From: Portunus trituberculatus | Lineage: Eukaryota; Arthropoda; Malacostraca; Decapoda; Portunidae | Direction of reading: 5' to 3' | Assembly: GCF_017591435.1 (NCBI RefSeq) | Contig: NC_059294.1 | Span: 13,466,604-13,530,603 of the forward strand | Length of the DNA stretch: 64,000 nucleotides | In this document: positions 1 through 10,375 of the stretch, piece after piece | Position numbering within the stretch: the first letter of the stretch is position 1 | How the letters are laid out: each line of letters begins with the position of its first letter | Program-made: the position numbers and the translations under genes | The notes under the pieces: model-generated | What the model was told of the DNA's origin: nothing | The model's database searches: none | The model's input: the letters and a program-made list of their open reading frames with translations, nothing else

Positions 1-582
1 GACCGATATCATAAAGGAAAACAAATGGCGTTTTTTTTTTTTTTTTTTTTTTAATAGCCTTAAACCTTGTTTCGTTTTGCTTCAACAAATTTCCGGAGGC
101 TGATGTATATAGAATGGTAATCTACAATCTTAATTTTATTTGACATGTAAATATTAACATTGGGAGAAGTGGCTAAGCTTATCTCCATATTCCCCGTGAC
201 AAAGAAAGTAAGAAAGAAATAGAAAAAAAAACTTTCACTCAAGCCTTAAGATCACACACCAGTAACCTTGTCTGTCATGTATACTATGTATGCACTAATG
301 GTACAAACTAGAATGGTACTAATACTAAAACATAACAGGAAGACTGAAGACTGTCACGAAGTGGGTCACTTGATAAGTGATACCAGGCGGTCAAGGTCGA
401 GACATGCTGATGACAATCACAGCCGTCTGCCAATTGGCAAGTTACTGTGACCTTCACGTTTCGGAACATTACTATTATATGAAGCTCATGATAATACTAC
501 GTAGGTAGAGAAGCAGAAGACGTACCTGTCTTCTGTCGAAATTCTTCGACATGATGTAACGGAGGACACTTTATGTAACCGA
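1..582. other. Unassigned sequence with a T22 run
   Basis: No recognisable gene or transposon is visible. A 22-base T run lies at 31-52 and an A/G-rich stretch at about 205-235. Short open frames on both strands have no domain-like composition. Confidence 0.5.
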
Positions 583-1610
583 GAGACATGCCCACCACCA
601 CCACCGAAAATGCCCACCACCACCACCACCGGACATGCCCACCACCACCACCAAAAATGCCCACCACCACCACCTAAAATGCCCACCACCACCACCGAAA
701 ACGCCCACCACCACCACCTAAAATGCCCACCACCACCAAAAATGCCCACCACCACCACCTAAAATGCCCACCACCACCACCGAAAATGCCCACCACCACC
801 ACCTAAAATGCCCACCACCACCACCGAAAATGCCCACCACCACCACCTAAAATGCCCACCACCACCACCAAAATGCCCACCACCACCACCTAAAATGCCC
901 ACCACCACCACCTAAAATGCCCACCACCACCACCTAAAATGCCCACCACCACCACCAAAAATGCCCACCACCACCACCTAAAATGCCCACCACCACCACC
1001 GAAAATGCCCACCACCACCACCACCACCACCGAAAATGCCCACCACCACCACCTAAAATGCCCACCACCACCACCTAAAATGCCCACCACCACCACCTAA
1101 AATGCCCACCACCACCACCTAAAATGCCCACCACCACCACCTAAAATGCCCACCACCACCACCTAAAATGCCCACCACCACCACCTAAAATGCCCACCAC
1201 CACCACCTAAAATGCCCACCACCACCACCTAAAATGCACCACCACCACCACCACCAAAATGCCCACCACCACCACCTAAAATGCCCACCACCACCACCTA
1301 AAATGCCCACCACCACCACCTAAAATGCCCACCACCACCACCAAAATGCCCACCACCACCACCTAAAATGCCCACCACCACCACCAAAATGCCCACCACC
1401 ACCACCAAAAATGCCCACCACCACCACCAAAAATGCCCACCACCACCACCGAAAATGCCCACCACCACCACCAACCACCACCACCAAAATGCCCACCACC
1501 ACCACCAAAACCACCAAAATGCCCACCACCACCACCAAAATGCCCACCACCACCACCAAAAATGCCCCACCACCACCACCGAACATGCCCACCACCACAG
1601 AAAACCCACC
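583..1610. repeat. 22-bp minisatellite, (CCACC)-rich
   Basis: About 45 tandem units of roughly 22 bp, consensus AAAATGCCCACCACCACC plus ACCT. The base after the last ACC varies (T, G or A), giving CCTAAA, CCGAAA or CCAAAA junctions. T-type junctions, which create TAA stops, dominate up to about 1320. From about 1336 only A/G-type junctions remain, so the array becomes stop-free by composition. Triplet slippage (extra ACC) is visible at 1015-1030 and 1235-1255. Open frames here are by-products of the repeat. Confidence 0.95.
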
Positions 1611-1649
1611 ACCACCACCACCAAAAACAGACCCACCACCACCAAACAA

Positions 1650-3800
1650 CAGACCAACATCCACCACCAAAGAACAGACCCATCCACCAACAGACAACAG
1701 ACCCATCCACCAACAGACAACAGACCCATCCACCAACAGACAACAGACCCATCCACCAACAGACAACAGACCCATCCACCAACAGACAACAGACCCATCC
1801 ACCAACAGACAACAGACCCATCCACCAACAGACAACAGACCCATCCACCACCAAAGACCAGACCCATCCACCAACAGACAACAGACCCATCCACCAACAG
1901 ACAACAGACCCATCCACCAACAGACAACAGACCCATCCACCACCAAAGAACAGACCCATCCACCAACAGACAACAGACCCATCAACCAACAGACAACAAA
2001 CCCATCCACCAACAGACAACAGACCCATCCACCAACAGACAACAGACCCATCCACCAACAGACAACAGACCCATCCACCAACAGACAACAGACCCATCCA
2101 CCAACAGACAACAGACCCATCCACCAAAAGACCAGACCCATCCACCAACAGACAACAGACCCATCCACCAACAGACAACAGACCCATCCACCAACAGACA
2201 ACAGACCCATCCACCAACAGACAACAGACCCATCCACCAACAGACAACAGACCCATCCACCAACAGACAACAGACCCATCCACCAACAGACAACAGACCC
2301 ATCCACCAACAGACAACAGACCCATCCACCAACAGACAACAGACCCATCCACCAACAGACAACAGACCCATCCACCAACAGACAACAGACCCATCCACCA
2401 ACAGACAACAGACCCATCCACCAACAGACAACAGACCCATCCACCAACAGACAACAGACCCATCCACCAACAGACAACAGACCCATCCACCAACAGACAA
2501 CAGACCCATCCACCAACAGACAACAGACCCATCCACCAACAGACAACAGACCCATCCACCAACAGACAACAGACCCATCCACCAACAGACAACAGACCCA
2601 TCCACCAACAGACAACAGACCCATCCACCAACAGACAACAGACCCATCCACCAACAGACAACAGACCCATCCACCAACAGACAACAGACCCATCCACCAA
2701 CAGACAGACAGACCCATCCACCAACAGACAACAGACCCATCCACCAACAGACAACAGACCCATCCACCAACAGACAACAGACCCATCCACCAACAGACAA
2801 CAGACCCATCCACCACCAGAGAACAAACCCATCCACCAACAGACAACAGACTCATCCACCAACAGAGAACAGACCCATCCACCAACAGACAACAGACCCA
2901 TCCACCAACAGACAACAGACCCATCCACCAACAGACAACAGACCCATCCACCAACAGACAACAGACCCATCCACCACCAGAGAACAAACCCATCCACCAA
3001 CAGACAAAAGACCCATCCACCACCAGAGAACAGACTCATCCACCAACAGACAACAGACCCATCCACCAACAGACAACAGACCCATCCACCAACAGACAAC
3101 AGACCCATCCACCAACAGACAACAGACCCATCCACCAACAGACAACAGACCCATCCACCAACAGACAACAGACCCATCCACCAACAGACAACAGACCCAT
3201 CCACCAACAGACAACAGACCCATCCACCAACAGACAACATCCACCAACAGACAACAGACCCATCCACCAACAGACAACAGACCCATCCACCACCAAAGAA
3301 CAGACCCATCCACCAACAGACAACAGACCCATCCACCAACAGACAACAGACCCATCCACCAACAGACAACAGACCCATCCACCAACAGACAACAGACCCA
3401 TCCACCAACAGAGAACAGACCCATCCACCACCAAAGAACAGACCCATCCACCAACAGACAACAGACCCATCCACCAACAGACAACAGACCCATCCACCAA
3501 CAGACAACAGACCCATCCACCAACAGACAACAGACCCATCCACCAACAGACAACAGACCCATCCACCAACAGACAACAGACCCATCCACCAACAGACAAC
3601 AGACCCATCCACCAACAGACAACAGACCCATCCACCACCAAAGAACAGACCCATTCACCAACAGACAACAGACCCATCCACCACCACCAAACAGACCCAT
3701 CCACCACCAAAGAACAGACCCATCCACCAACAGACAACAGACCCATCCACCATCACCAAAAAGACCCATCCACCACCACCGAACAGACCCATCCGTCACC
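1650..3800. repeat. 23-bp minisatellite, about 90 units
   Basis: Tandem units of 23 bp built on CAGACCCATCCACCAACAGA plus CAA. Variant units have CACCAAAGAA (around 1850, 1945, 3290, 3425, 3640 and 3705) or CACCAGAGAA (around 2815, 2975 and 3020). The unit lacks stops in all six frames and 23 is not a multiple of 3, so all frames stay open for about 2 kb and each shows a 23-residue period. There is no codon-like third-position bias and no convincing start, splice site or signal peptide, so I treat the long frames as repeat artefacts. The last units (3660-3800) are degenerate and grade into a CT-rich stretch (3860-4010). Confidence 0.95.
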
Positions 3801-4693
3801 AGAGAACATAGCCCATCCACCACCACCGGCTATCCATCATCCACCAGCCTCCATCCGCCACCACCGGACCTTCTCTTCATCCATCTCTCATCTTTTCTTC
3901 TTTTTTTTCTGTTTTCTCTTTTTTTTCCTGCATTCATCCATTGTAGAGTCGTATATCATGGATTCACTTTGTTTCTTTTTTTTTATGTATTTTTTTCTAT
4001 AATTGGTAATATTACAGGATGCATTTCTACTCTGTGTGAAGGTAGGTGACTTAAGAGTTGTCTCTGATAAGGATTAACAAATTCTCACAGGCTACTCCAG
4101 GCATAATTCTCCTTCTAAGCTACAGTATTGATTTGATTACTCAAGACCATGATTTATTTTCCTTTTAATTCATTTTGACGGATGGCCAAAGATAAGCTAA
4201 TTCGATAAGCCTCTACATTAACACTTCATCTAGCTTCTAGAGGGTGGCCATATGGAGCTGTGGATCAATGTTCTTTGAGTGTAATGAATTATAGAGTTTG
4301 TAATTGGGCTGTGGTCGCTAGTTGAGAGAGATGTTTGAACAGTAATAATGGGCGAAATGGCTCAATGTTGCGGGTGAATTGGCTCTGTGCTATACTCGTC
4401 ACAGTGAGAAATGGCTGGTAGGGTATGGAAACCATGAGCATTCCCCAGTGTTGTCTTTTCTTCCAAGAGGTACCTATTGATGTTGTAAATAACTGCCTTA
4501 GCTTGGCTATGAAGATGGCCATATGGCTAGCTTGAAGCAGAGGAATGACCCATAGTGAGAGCATGTGTCTGCTACATAAAGAATTCCTCCACTGACGGAG
4601 GAAGCGACATGTAGCCCTCCCAGTCCCCACTCATATGCCATGTTTATGATTGGGAGAAACAAAATCTTTATACAGAAAACACCCTTTGATTTA
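3801..4693. other. Unassigned: CT-rich stretch, then unique-looking sequence
   Basis: 3860-4010 is strongly pyrimidine-rich. 4020-4690 is of ordinary composition with short minus-strand open frames only, and no domain is recognised. It could be flanking sequence of the DIRS element or a decayed repeat. Confidence 0.4.
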
Positions 4694-4724
4694 GGGAGGA
4701 GGTAGAAGACACCTACTGAAACCA
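4694..4724 (+). repeat. Isolated copy of the family A LINE 5'-end motif
   Basis: GGAGGAGGTAGAAGACACCT followed by ACTGAAAC closely matches the motif that opens the two complete-looking family A copies near 16727 and 60847 (GGAGGAGGTAGTAGACACCT, then ACCGAAAC). The similarity stops after about 30 bp and no LINE coding sequence follows. Confidence 0.5.
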
Positions 4725-4818
4725 CCTATGAGGGTTGGAGACTGGAGAGTGAGAAGGAGACCATGACCAGGCAGTGGTAGGGACTTCTGGTCTCCTTTCT
4801 AAGTCTTGGAAGAGTCCA

Positions 4819-5877
4819 TTAGTGAGGAAGTGGTCCCACCAAATTCCCAGCAGCAATTACCGGGCCAAGGGCAGAGACATCTCCTTCCTGCCGTTGGATG
4901 TCACGGAGATAGTAGTCCACAAAGACTGAGTGGGTTTTCCAACAGGCTGCTTCTAAGATAGATGCCACAGAACTGTTCTTCCAGAGAAGCATGGAAGTGG
5001 CAATTCCTCTTATATCGTGTGCCCGTACCTTGAACAAGGGGCCGAGTTCCTCGGGAAAAGACTCATGAGCCGTCTTGATTGTATCCCGTAGGAAGAAAGA
5101 AATAGCAGCCTTAGACATTCGCCTTGCAGGGTCTCTCAAAGACACAAAGAGACTTCGAGGCCGAGAAGCGGAAGCTGTTGCAGCAAGGTAACGTCGTACA
5201 GCTCGCACTGGACATAGGAGACGTTCCTCATCCTCTCTTCCCACCACTGAAGAGAGACTTCGAAGAGGGAACTCTCTAGGAACGGGATTAAGAGGGGTTT
5301 CTGTCTTAGCTATGAATTCAGGAAGATATGACAGGATAAGATCCTCTCCTCTTGAGGCTATGACCTGAGAAAGGGCATGAAGCTCTCCAACCCTCTTAGC
5401 CGTAGCCAGGGCCACCAAAAAGAGGGTCTTCTTAGTCAGATCCCGTAATGAGGCTTGGTGAAGTGGCTCAAATGGAGGACATGTCAGAGCCTTAAGGACC
5501 ACGTCTACATTCCATGAAGGAGCCCTACAAGGTGGGCGTTGGACTTGCCTTGAACAAGTCTTTATGACCTCGCGGAGAACTGGGTCGGTAGAAAGATCAA
5601 AGCCTTTAAGGGCAAATACTCCATTGAGCATGGCCTTGTAGCCTTTAATGGCAGTGACTGACATTCTGCAATCCTGTCTAAGAAAGACCAAAAAATCTGC
5701 AATCTTCTGGCTGGTGGGATTAGAGACTGTGTGACCTTCTCTCTTGCACCACTCTCGAAACCTTTTCCACTTGTATTGGTAATTCATAATAGTGGAAGGT
5801 CTTTTAGATTTTGCCAGGAATTCCGTAACTCGGGAGGAATAGCCTCTGTGACGAAGGATTCGCTTGACAGTTTCCAC
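4819..5877 (-). pseudogene. DIRS tyrosine recombinase
   Basis: This is the C-terminal half of the long open frame. It would integrate the circular cDNA by site-specific recombination. An N-terminal SAM-like DNA-binding part (SKRPSTIMNYQYKWKRFREW, KIADFLVFLRQD) precedes the catalytic domain. Catalytic residues are visible: Arg in LATAKRVGELHALS (about 5390), His-x-x-Arg in VRAHDIRGIATSML (about 5015), and the nucleophile Tyr in VFVDYYLRDIQ (about 4910). The stop is at 4819. This domain is uninterrupted here, but it lies downstream of the frameshifted portions, so the whole element is scored as dead. Confidence 0.9.
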
Positions 5878-6219
5878 GCGGTTAGCTGTAGCATGGGGAG
5901 AGCTTGATGGAATTTGCGAACATGAGGCTGACGAAGTAGATCTCTGCGCTGCGGTAGGCACCTGGGAGTGTCTACTGAGGCCTGTATGAGGTCTGGGAAC
6001 CATTCCCTCTGTGGCCAAAACGGAGCAATCAGAATAACGTTTGTTTGACGTGCCATTCTCAGCTTGTTGAGCACCTTCCTGATCAACGGGAAAGGTGGGA
6101 AGGCATAAAGATTTTGATGATCCCAATTGTACAGAAAGGCGTCTGTGGCTACTGCCATTGGATCCCGAAACGGGGGATATGAAGTTTGGTAGCCTGAAGT
6201 TGAGCCTTGTTGCAAACAG

Positions 6220-6864
6220 GTCCACCGTGGGATAATTCCAAAACCTCCATAGGAGATTGCAAACCTCCTGGTGGAGAGTCCACTCTGTAGAGATGATCTG
6301 ATCCTGTCTGCTGAGGCAATCCGCTAAGACGTTTGCCGAGCCCTTCACGAATTGGGTGAGGATCTGGATGGCATGATCCTCCGCCCACTGTAGGATGGCT
6401 TGAGCTTCGGCATTGAGGCTTCCTGAACGAGTCCCGCCTTCTTTTGCCAGATACGACAGGGCCGTAGCATTGTCAGAGAACACTGCCACCGTCTGTCCTC
6501 GGACATGATCCTTGAAGTGCAGAAGGCCGAGACGTATAGCTTTGAGTTCTAGAAGGTTGATGTGTAAAGAGAGCTCGTGAGTGGCCCACACACCGCTCAC
6601 TGAATCGTGTAGAATCGACGCTCCCCAGCCGACGGTGGAAGCATCTGTGTACAGACAAACATCCGGGGAAGCTAACTGAAGGGACTGTCCCAACCAAAGA
6701 TTGTGGTCCAGTGTCCACCACTGAAGATCGTCCAGGATTTCGAAATCCCAAGGAACTGGAAGGTTGTCTCCGTCGGACTGGCGATCCCAGAATTGGGAAA
6801 GGCGAAATTGAAGGCTGCGCATCCTCCGTCTTGCCCCAGGAATTAGATGCAGCAGAGAGGACAT
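6220..6864 (-). pseudogene. DIRS RNase H domain
   Basis: Within a 681-codon open frame starting at 6864, an RNase H fold is readable: VCLYTDASTVGWGASIL (first Asp), LLELKAIRLGLLHF (Glu), VAVFSDNATALSYLAKEGG (Asp), and SANVLADCLSR (final Asp). It is followed by the TVDLFATRLNFRLP block that DIRS elements carry between RNase H and recombinase. At about 6170 the homology moves to another frame (DPMAVATDAFLYNWD, YAFPPFPLIRKVL, ILIAPFWPQREWFPDL) and returns to the first frame near 5870. The apparently continuous frame therefore includes about 300 bp of out-of-frame sequence. Confidence 0.88.
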
Positions 6865-6889
6865 GTGGCCTAGGAGGGCTAACCAAGCC

Positions 6890-7770
6890 TTTGCTGGAGG
6901 GACTGAACACTTAGAAAAGTCTTGATTTGAAGTTGTAGATTCTCTAGGCGTTTCTGTGTCGGAAAACCTTCAAAAGAGGAGAGCGAATCTCCATCCCCAA
7001 ATAAATCCTTGTCTGGGAGGGTGAAAGCGATGACTTTTCCCAGTTTACCTGGATTCCCAGTGATGCACACAGACGGAGGAGGTAACTGGTTGCCTCGAGT
7101 GCCGTCTGTTTCGAGTGAGCTAACAGCAGCCAGTCGTCTAAGTAACGGAGGAGGCGAACTCCTTGTTGATGTGAAGCCGCTGAAACTGGACCCATCATCC
7201 TGGTAAAAACTTGAGGGGCCGTGGAGAGGCCAAAGCAAAGAACCCTGAACTGGAAGTGACGCCCTCTCCATATAAAGCGGAGAAACTTTCGGCTGTCTGG
7301 ATGGACTGGGATCTGAAAATAAGCATCCCGGAGATCGATGGCAGTCATCCAGTCGTGTCTGTGGATGGCGGACATAACCGTCCTCACTGTTTCCATCCTG
7401 AAGGGAGTGGTAGTCACATAACGATTCAATGTGGATAAATCGAGGATTGGCCGAAAGCCTCCTGTATTCTTGGGCACCACAAAGGAATGACTGTAAAAAC
7501 CTGGATTTGTAGACGTCTCCTCTATTGCTCCCTTTGTCAAGAGACGTTGGACCTCAGATTCTAGTACCTTGCCCTTCTCGGAACCTGGAGTGTAAGAACG
7601 AAACTCCAAAGGTGCCGAGGTGACAGGGGGAAGAGATGTGAAGGGGATCTTGTAACCTTCGCAAAGGATGGAGAGAACCCATGCCTTTGCACCAATTGCC
7701 ATCCAACTGTCTAGATTCTTGGTCAGACAACCTCCTACTGGAACTTGGGAAGGCGGCCAATCTACTTCCG
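6890..7770 (-). pseudogene. DIRS reverse transcriptase
   Basis: This domain would copy the element's RNA into DNA. Recognisable RT blocks, in order: SEVQRLLTKGAIEET, SHSFVVPKNTGGFRPILDLS, MTAIDLRDAYFQIPVHP (first catalytic Asp), FRVLCFGLSTAPQVFTR, and LLRYLDDWLLLAHS (the YLDD box), then RIYLGMEI. The reading frame is lost near 6950 (at SPLLKVF), resumes one frame over for about 25 codons, and shifts again near 6890 to enter the RNase H frame. No intact RT-RNase H polyprotein is therefore encoded. The upstream WMAIGAKAWVLSIL-like block is also typical of DIRS RTs. Confidence 0.9.
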
Positions 7771-7824
7771 AAAAAACTTCCCCATCTTAGGGTGAGAAGT
7801 AGAAGGAAGAATGGAGGAAGACCT

Positions 7825-9127
7825 CTAATGCGGCGCTCTTGAACGAGAGACCGGTTCTATGAGCCGTGTGGAAAGCGAAGTCCGATGAGAAGATTCACCA
7901 GTGGGCGCCGCGGGACCACGATCCACCAGGGGTGTGCCAGTAGCTGGCTTTGGCTTAACCAGTGCCCGAGCTGCTGCTTGCTGGAAAGAAATGGAAGCAG
8001 CCTTATCTGCCACCCGAAGAGCTTCCTTAACCTTATCCTCATCGAAGAGGAAGGCTGAGCCAATAGCTGACTTCCTGAGATCAACCTTGGTAGCAGTCTT
8101 AAAAACAGGGGGAAGATGAGAGAGAATCGCCTCCCTTCTCATGGCCTTGACATTAGTTAGAGCAAAAGCCGAATCTTGAGCTGTATCTACCATGGCAAAC
8201 TGAATGCTGCAGAACAGTTGGTCAGCTAAGAGCTTCTCCTCCTGATCTGGTTGTAAAGAGGAAACCAGTCTGTAAAAGGCGCCAATAGCCCAAAACTGAA
8301 AATTCTGTGCCTCACGTTGGCGTGCTAAGATACCTTCCAGGCGAGACATATCTGCATGCTGTACCACCACCTGTTGGTCTTTACCCTTAGTGGTGAGGGC
8401 GAGGCTAAGTCTGTATTGAGCTTGGCTGCTTTCCCAGCAAACTCGTGTCCACTGACCCCATAGATCCTCCTGTACCGGCCGGAAGGGTAGTGAGCAAGTG
8501 ATGGCTGGGAGTCTTCATAAGCACAACGAAGAGCTTTAGTGGCGGCCTGTAGAGAAAAATCCATGGCTGTGCCATAGTGAAGCGGATGTGTTTATCCTTC
8601 ACCATCCTGACTTCCCCTGGGGGCCCTGGGTGATGAGACCCTTCCTCATATCCAAGAGCTTCCAGAAAACACTGGGCAATATATTCCATCATGGACTGAA
8701 AGATCGGAAGGGAAACAGGCTCTCTGTTAACCCTTGTGTCAGCTTCCTCCTCCGAAGAATCTAGGCCGCGATTTTCAAAGTATCCAGAAGAGTGGACACC
8801 TGGCAACCCTGGATCTCCTGATGGACCTCGGGTTCTAGTGTGCAGAGAAGATCCTGGATCCTGAAGGGATCCTAGAACAGATCCTGTTGCCTCAGGGTGA
8901 GGGGCAACAGGGTGAAACTGTTCATGGTGGAAAGAGGCATAGGAGGTGGCGTCTGTACCTGGCGCTCCTGTGTGCCTTGTGGACCGAGAAGGGGCGGGAA
9001 GCATGGCATGGATCACACCCTTCTCAAGCTGTGTGGGCTTGACCGAATCCTCAGTCAAAGCGCCCTGGAGTTGCACAGCAGGACCCTCACCCAGGGTCTG
9101 TGGGCAGAAGCGTTGTACTGGACACAC
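7825..9127 (-). pseudogene. DIRS Gag-like protein, C-terminal part (several frames)
   Basis: Three overlapping segments in different frames continue ORF1: about 9127-8570, 8564-8370 and 8370-7825. The last segment is best preserved (MVVQHADMSRLEGILARQRE, later FQFWAIGAFYRL, DQLFCSIQFAMVD, LFDEDKVKEALRVADKAA). It reads like the helical core of a DIRS nucleocapsid-type protein just ahead of the RT. The frame changes at about 8570 and 8370 mark decay. The C terminus contains a Pro-rich tail. Confidence 0.65.
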
Positions 9128-9242
9128 ACGCCTGTTCCTGCCCTGACCCCGTCCTGAAGGAGATCCTACATGTAGAGGATCCTAATCTCCCCTCACTTCA
9201 GGACGGGATCGCTTGATCCTCTATGGATGATCCTTAGGGGTT

Positions 9243-10142
9243 CTAGAGCGTTTCCCCCCCCCATGGATCCAGCGGAGGGACAGCCTGATCTAATCCTAAC
9301 TCATTCCCGGGCCTCTCCTGCTCCCGGTTACCCCCCGCCGGCACGTCAGCTAGGAGTGACTTCACACTCTGCCTTGCGCCGAGGCCGGGAGGGGGGTTGG
9401 TAGCGGACTGCACCCCACCTTGAACCGAGAGCGAGGGGGTAGCTGTAAGAGAGGCGGTATTAGGAGCTAACCTGCCCTCTACTTCCTTAGACACCATAGC
9501 TGAAACCATATCAGGGAAGGAAATATATTTACTGCCTTCCTGAAACCCGAGGAAAGCAGCCAACTCCTTGAAAAAACTTGACTTATCCCAAGGAGACACT
9601 TTGGATCCCAGAATCTGAGAAATCGAATCCTCAGGCCCCACTGATCCAGGTACCGAATCCCTGTCTGATCCTGAAGCCGTGGGAGACAGGACCGCGCTAC
9701 GAGAATCAGAACATTTGGCAAAAGGCTCCTGAGACTGGCCTGAAGGGTTTGAGGCTTTCTTCCTAGCTTTATAGTCTCGCCTCTTCTGTAAAGTCTGTTG
9801 GTACTTACGGGAACTGAGCACCCGCCTGGGACTCCACTCAGCACACTCCCGACATCTGTTGTTTACATCACAGAAACCATCACGGCAGACAATACATACA
9901 GAGTGCGGATCGTTGTGGGCACTCCCAAGGACTCTCCTGCATCCAGACGAAGCACAGACTCTTCTGACAACATGTGAGGCCGAGAAAAAAGGTGATGAAG
10001 AGCCCAGCGGTGAGCCAGCAGCATGGCGGGTTGAATCCTGGCCGCCGCCGACACTGCAGTCACTGCCACGAACAAACTCGACGTCACCGTAAGAAGGAGA
10101 AGGCAACGACAAGCCCTCCTGATCCTCCTGATGGCCAGCCAT
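9243..10142 (-). pseudogene. DIRS Gag-like protein, N-terminal part
   Basis: The start is placed at the ATG at 10142 (TTTTATGGCTGGCCATC), giving a protein beginning MAGHQEDQEG. Roughly 80 residues in is a cysteine cluster (VCIVCRDGFC, then CRECAEW), which fits the CxxC...CxxC cluster found early in DIRS ORF1 proteins. A basic stretch (RKYQQTLQKRRDYKARKK) and Ser/Pro-rich sequence follow. The frame ends near 9243 and homologous sequence resumes in another frame, so this is one piece of a broken ORF1. Assignment rests on position upstream of the RT and on the Cys pattern. Confidence 0.7.
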
Positions 10143-10375
10143 AAAACAAACAGGTCCACGTAGAGAAAACAGCTGGGCAAAAAAAGTTCCAGAGCACTGT
10201 AACAAACACGCACTCAAGCGCATCTCAAGAAAGAATGACGTGGCTGGCTGAGGGAGATGGTGTTGCCGTAAGTTGCCAGGGGTTACCAGGGTGGAATACG
10301 ACGAAAGTTTTGAATGTGGAATAGACGGATGAGTAATAGGGAGCATTGTAAATGTTAATATATAAGAAGCAGGTT

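Larger units (their letters stand above)
4760..10350 (-). mobile_element. DIRS-type tyrosine-recombinase retrotransposon (degenerate)
   Basis: Read on the minus strand the order is Gag-like protein (10142 to about 7825), reverse transcriptase (about 7760-6890), RNase H (about 6660-6290), and tyrosine recombinase (about 5877-4819). Fusion of RT/RNase H with a tyrosine recombinase instead of a DDE integrase defines the DIRS order. The frame changes several times along Gag, around 6950 and 6890 in RT, near 6170 and again near 5870, so this copy is not expected to make intact proteins. Terminal inverted repeats and the internal complementary region could not be delimited by eye, so the outer limits are approximate. 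The right edge is met by a family A LINE at about 10376. Confidence 0.9.

Noticed and set aside
583..3800. CRISPR-like regular array
   Set aside because: Units are contiguous with no unique spacers, and the window is clearly eukaryotic.
1320..4049. Very long open frames (up to about 890 codons) on both strands
   Set aside because: They result from a stop-free 23-bp repeat and a C/A-biased 22-bp repeat. All frames are open equally, with no start, splice or composition evidence for a protein.
4819..6864. Intact 681-residue DIRS protein
   Set aside because: Homology moves to another frame between about 6170 and 5870, so the open frame is not a single functional protein.
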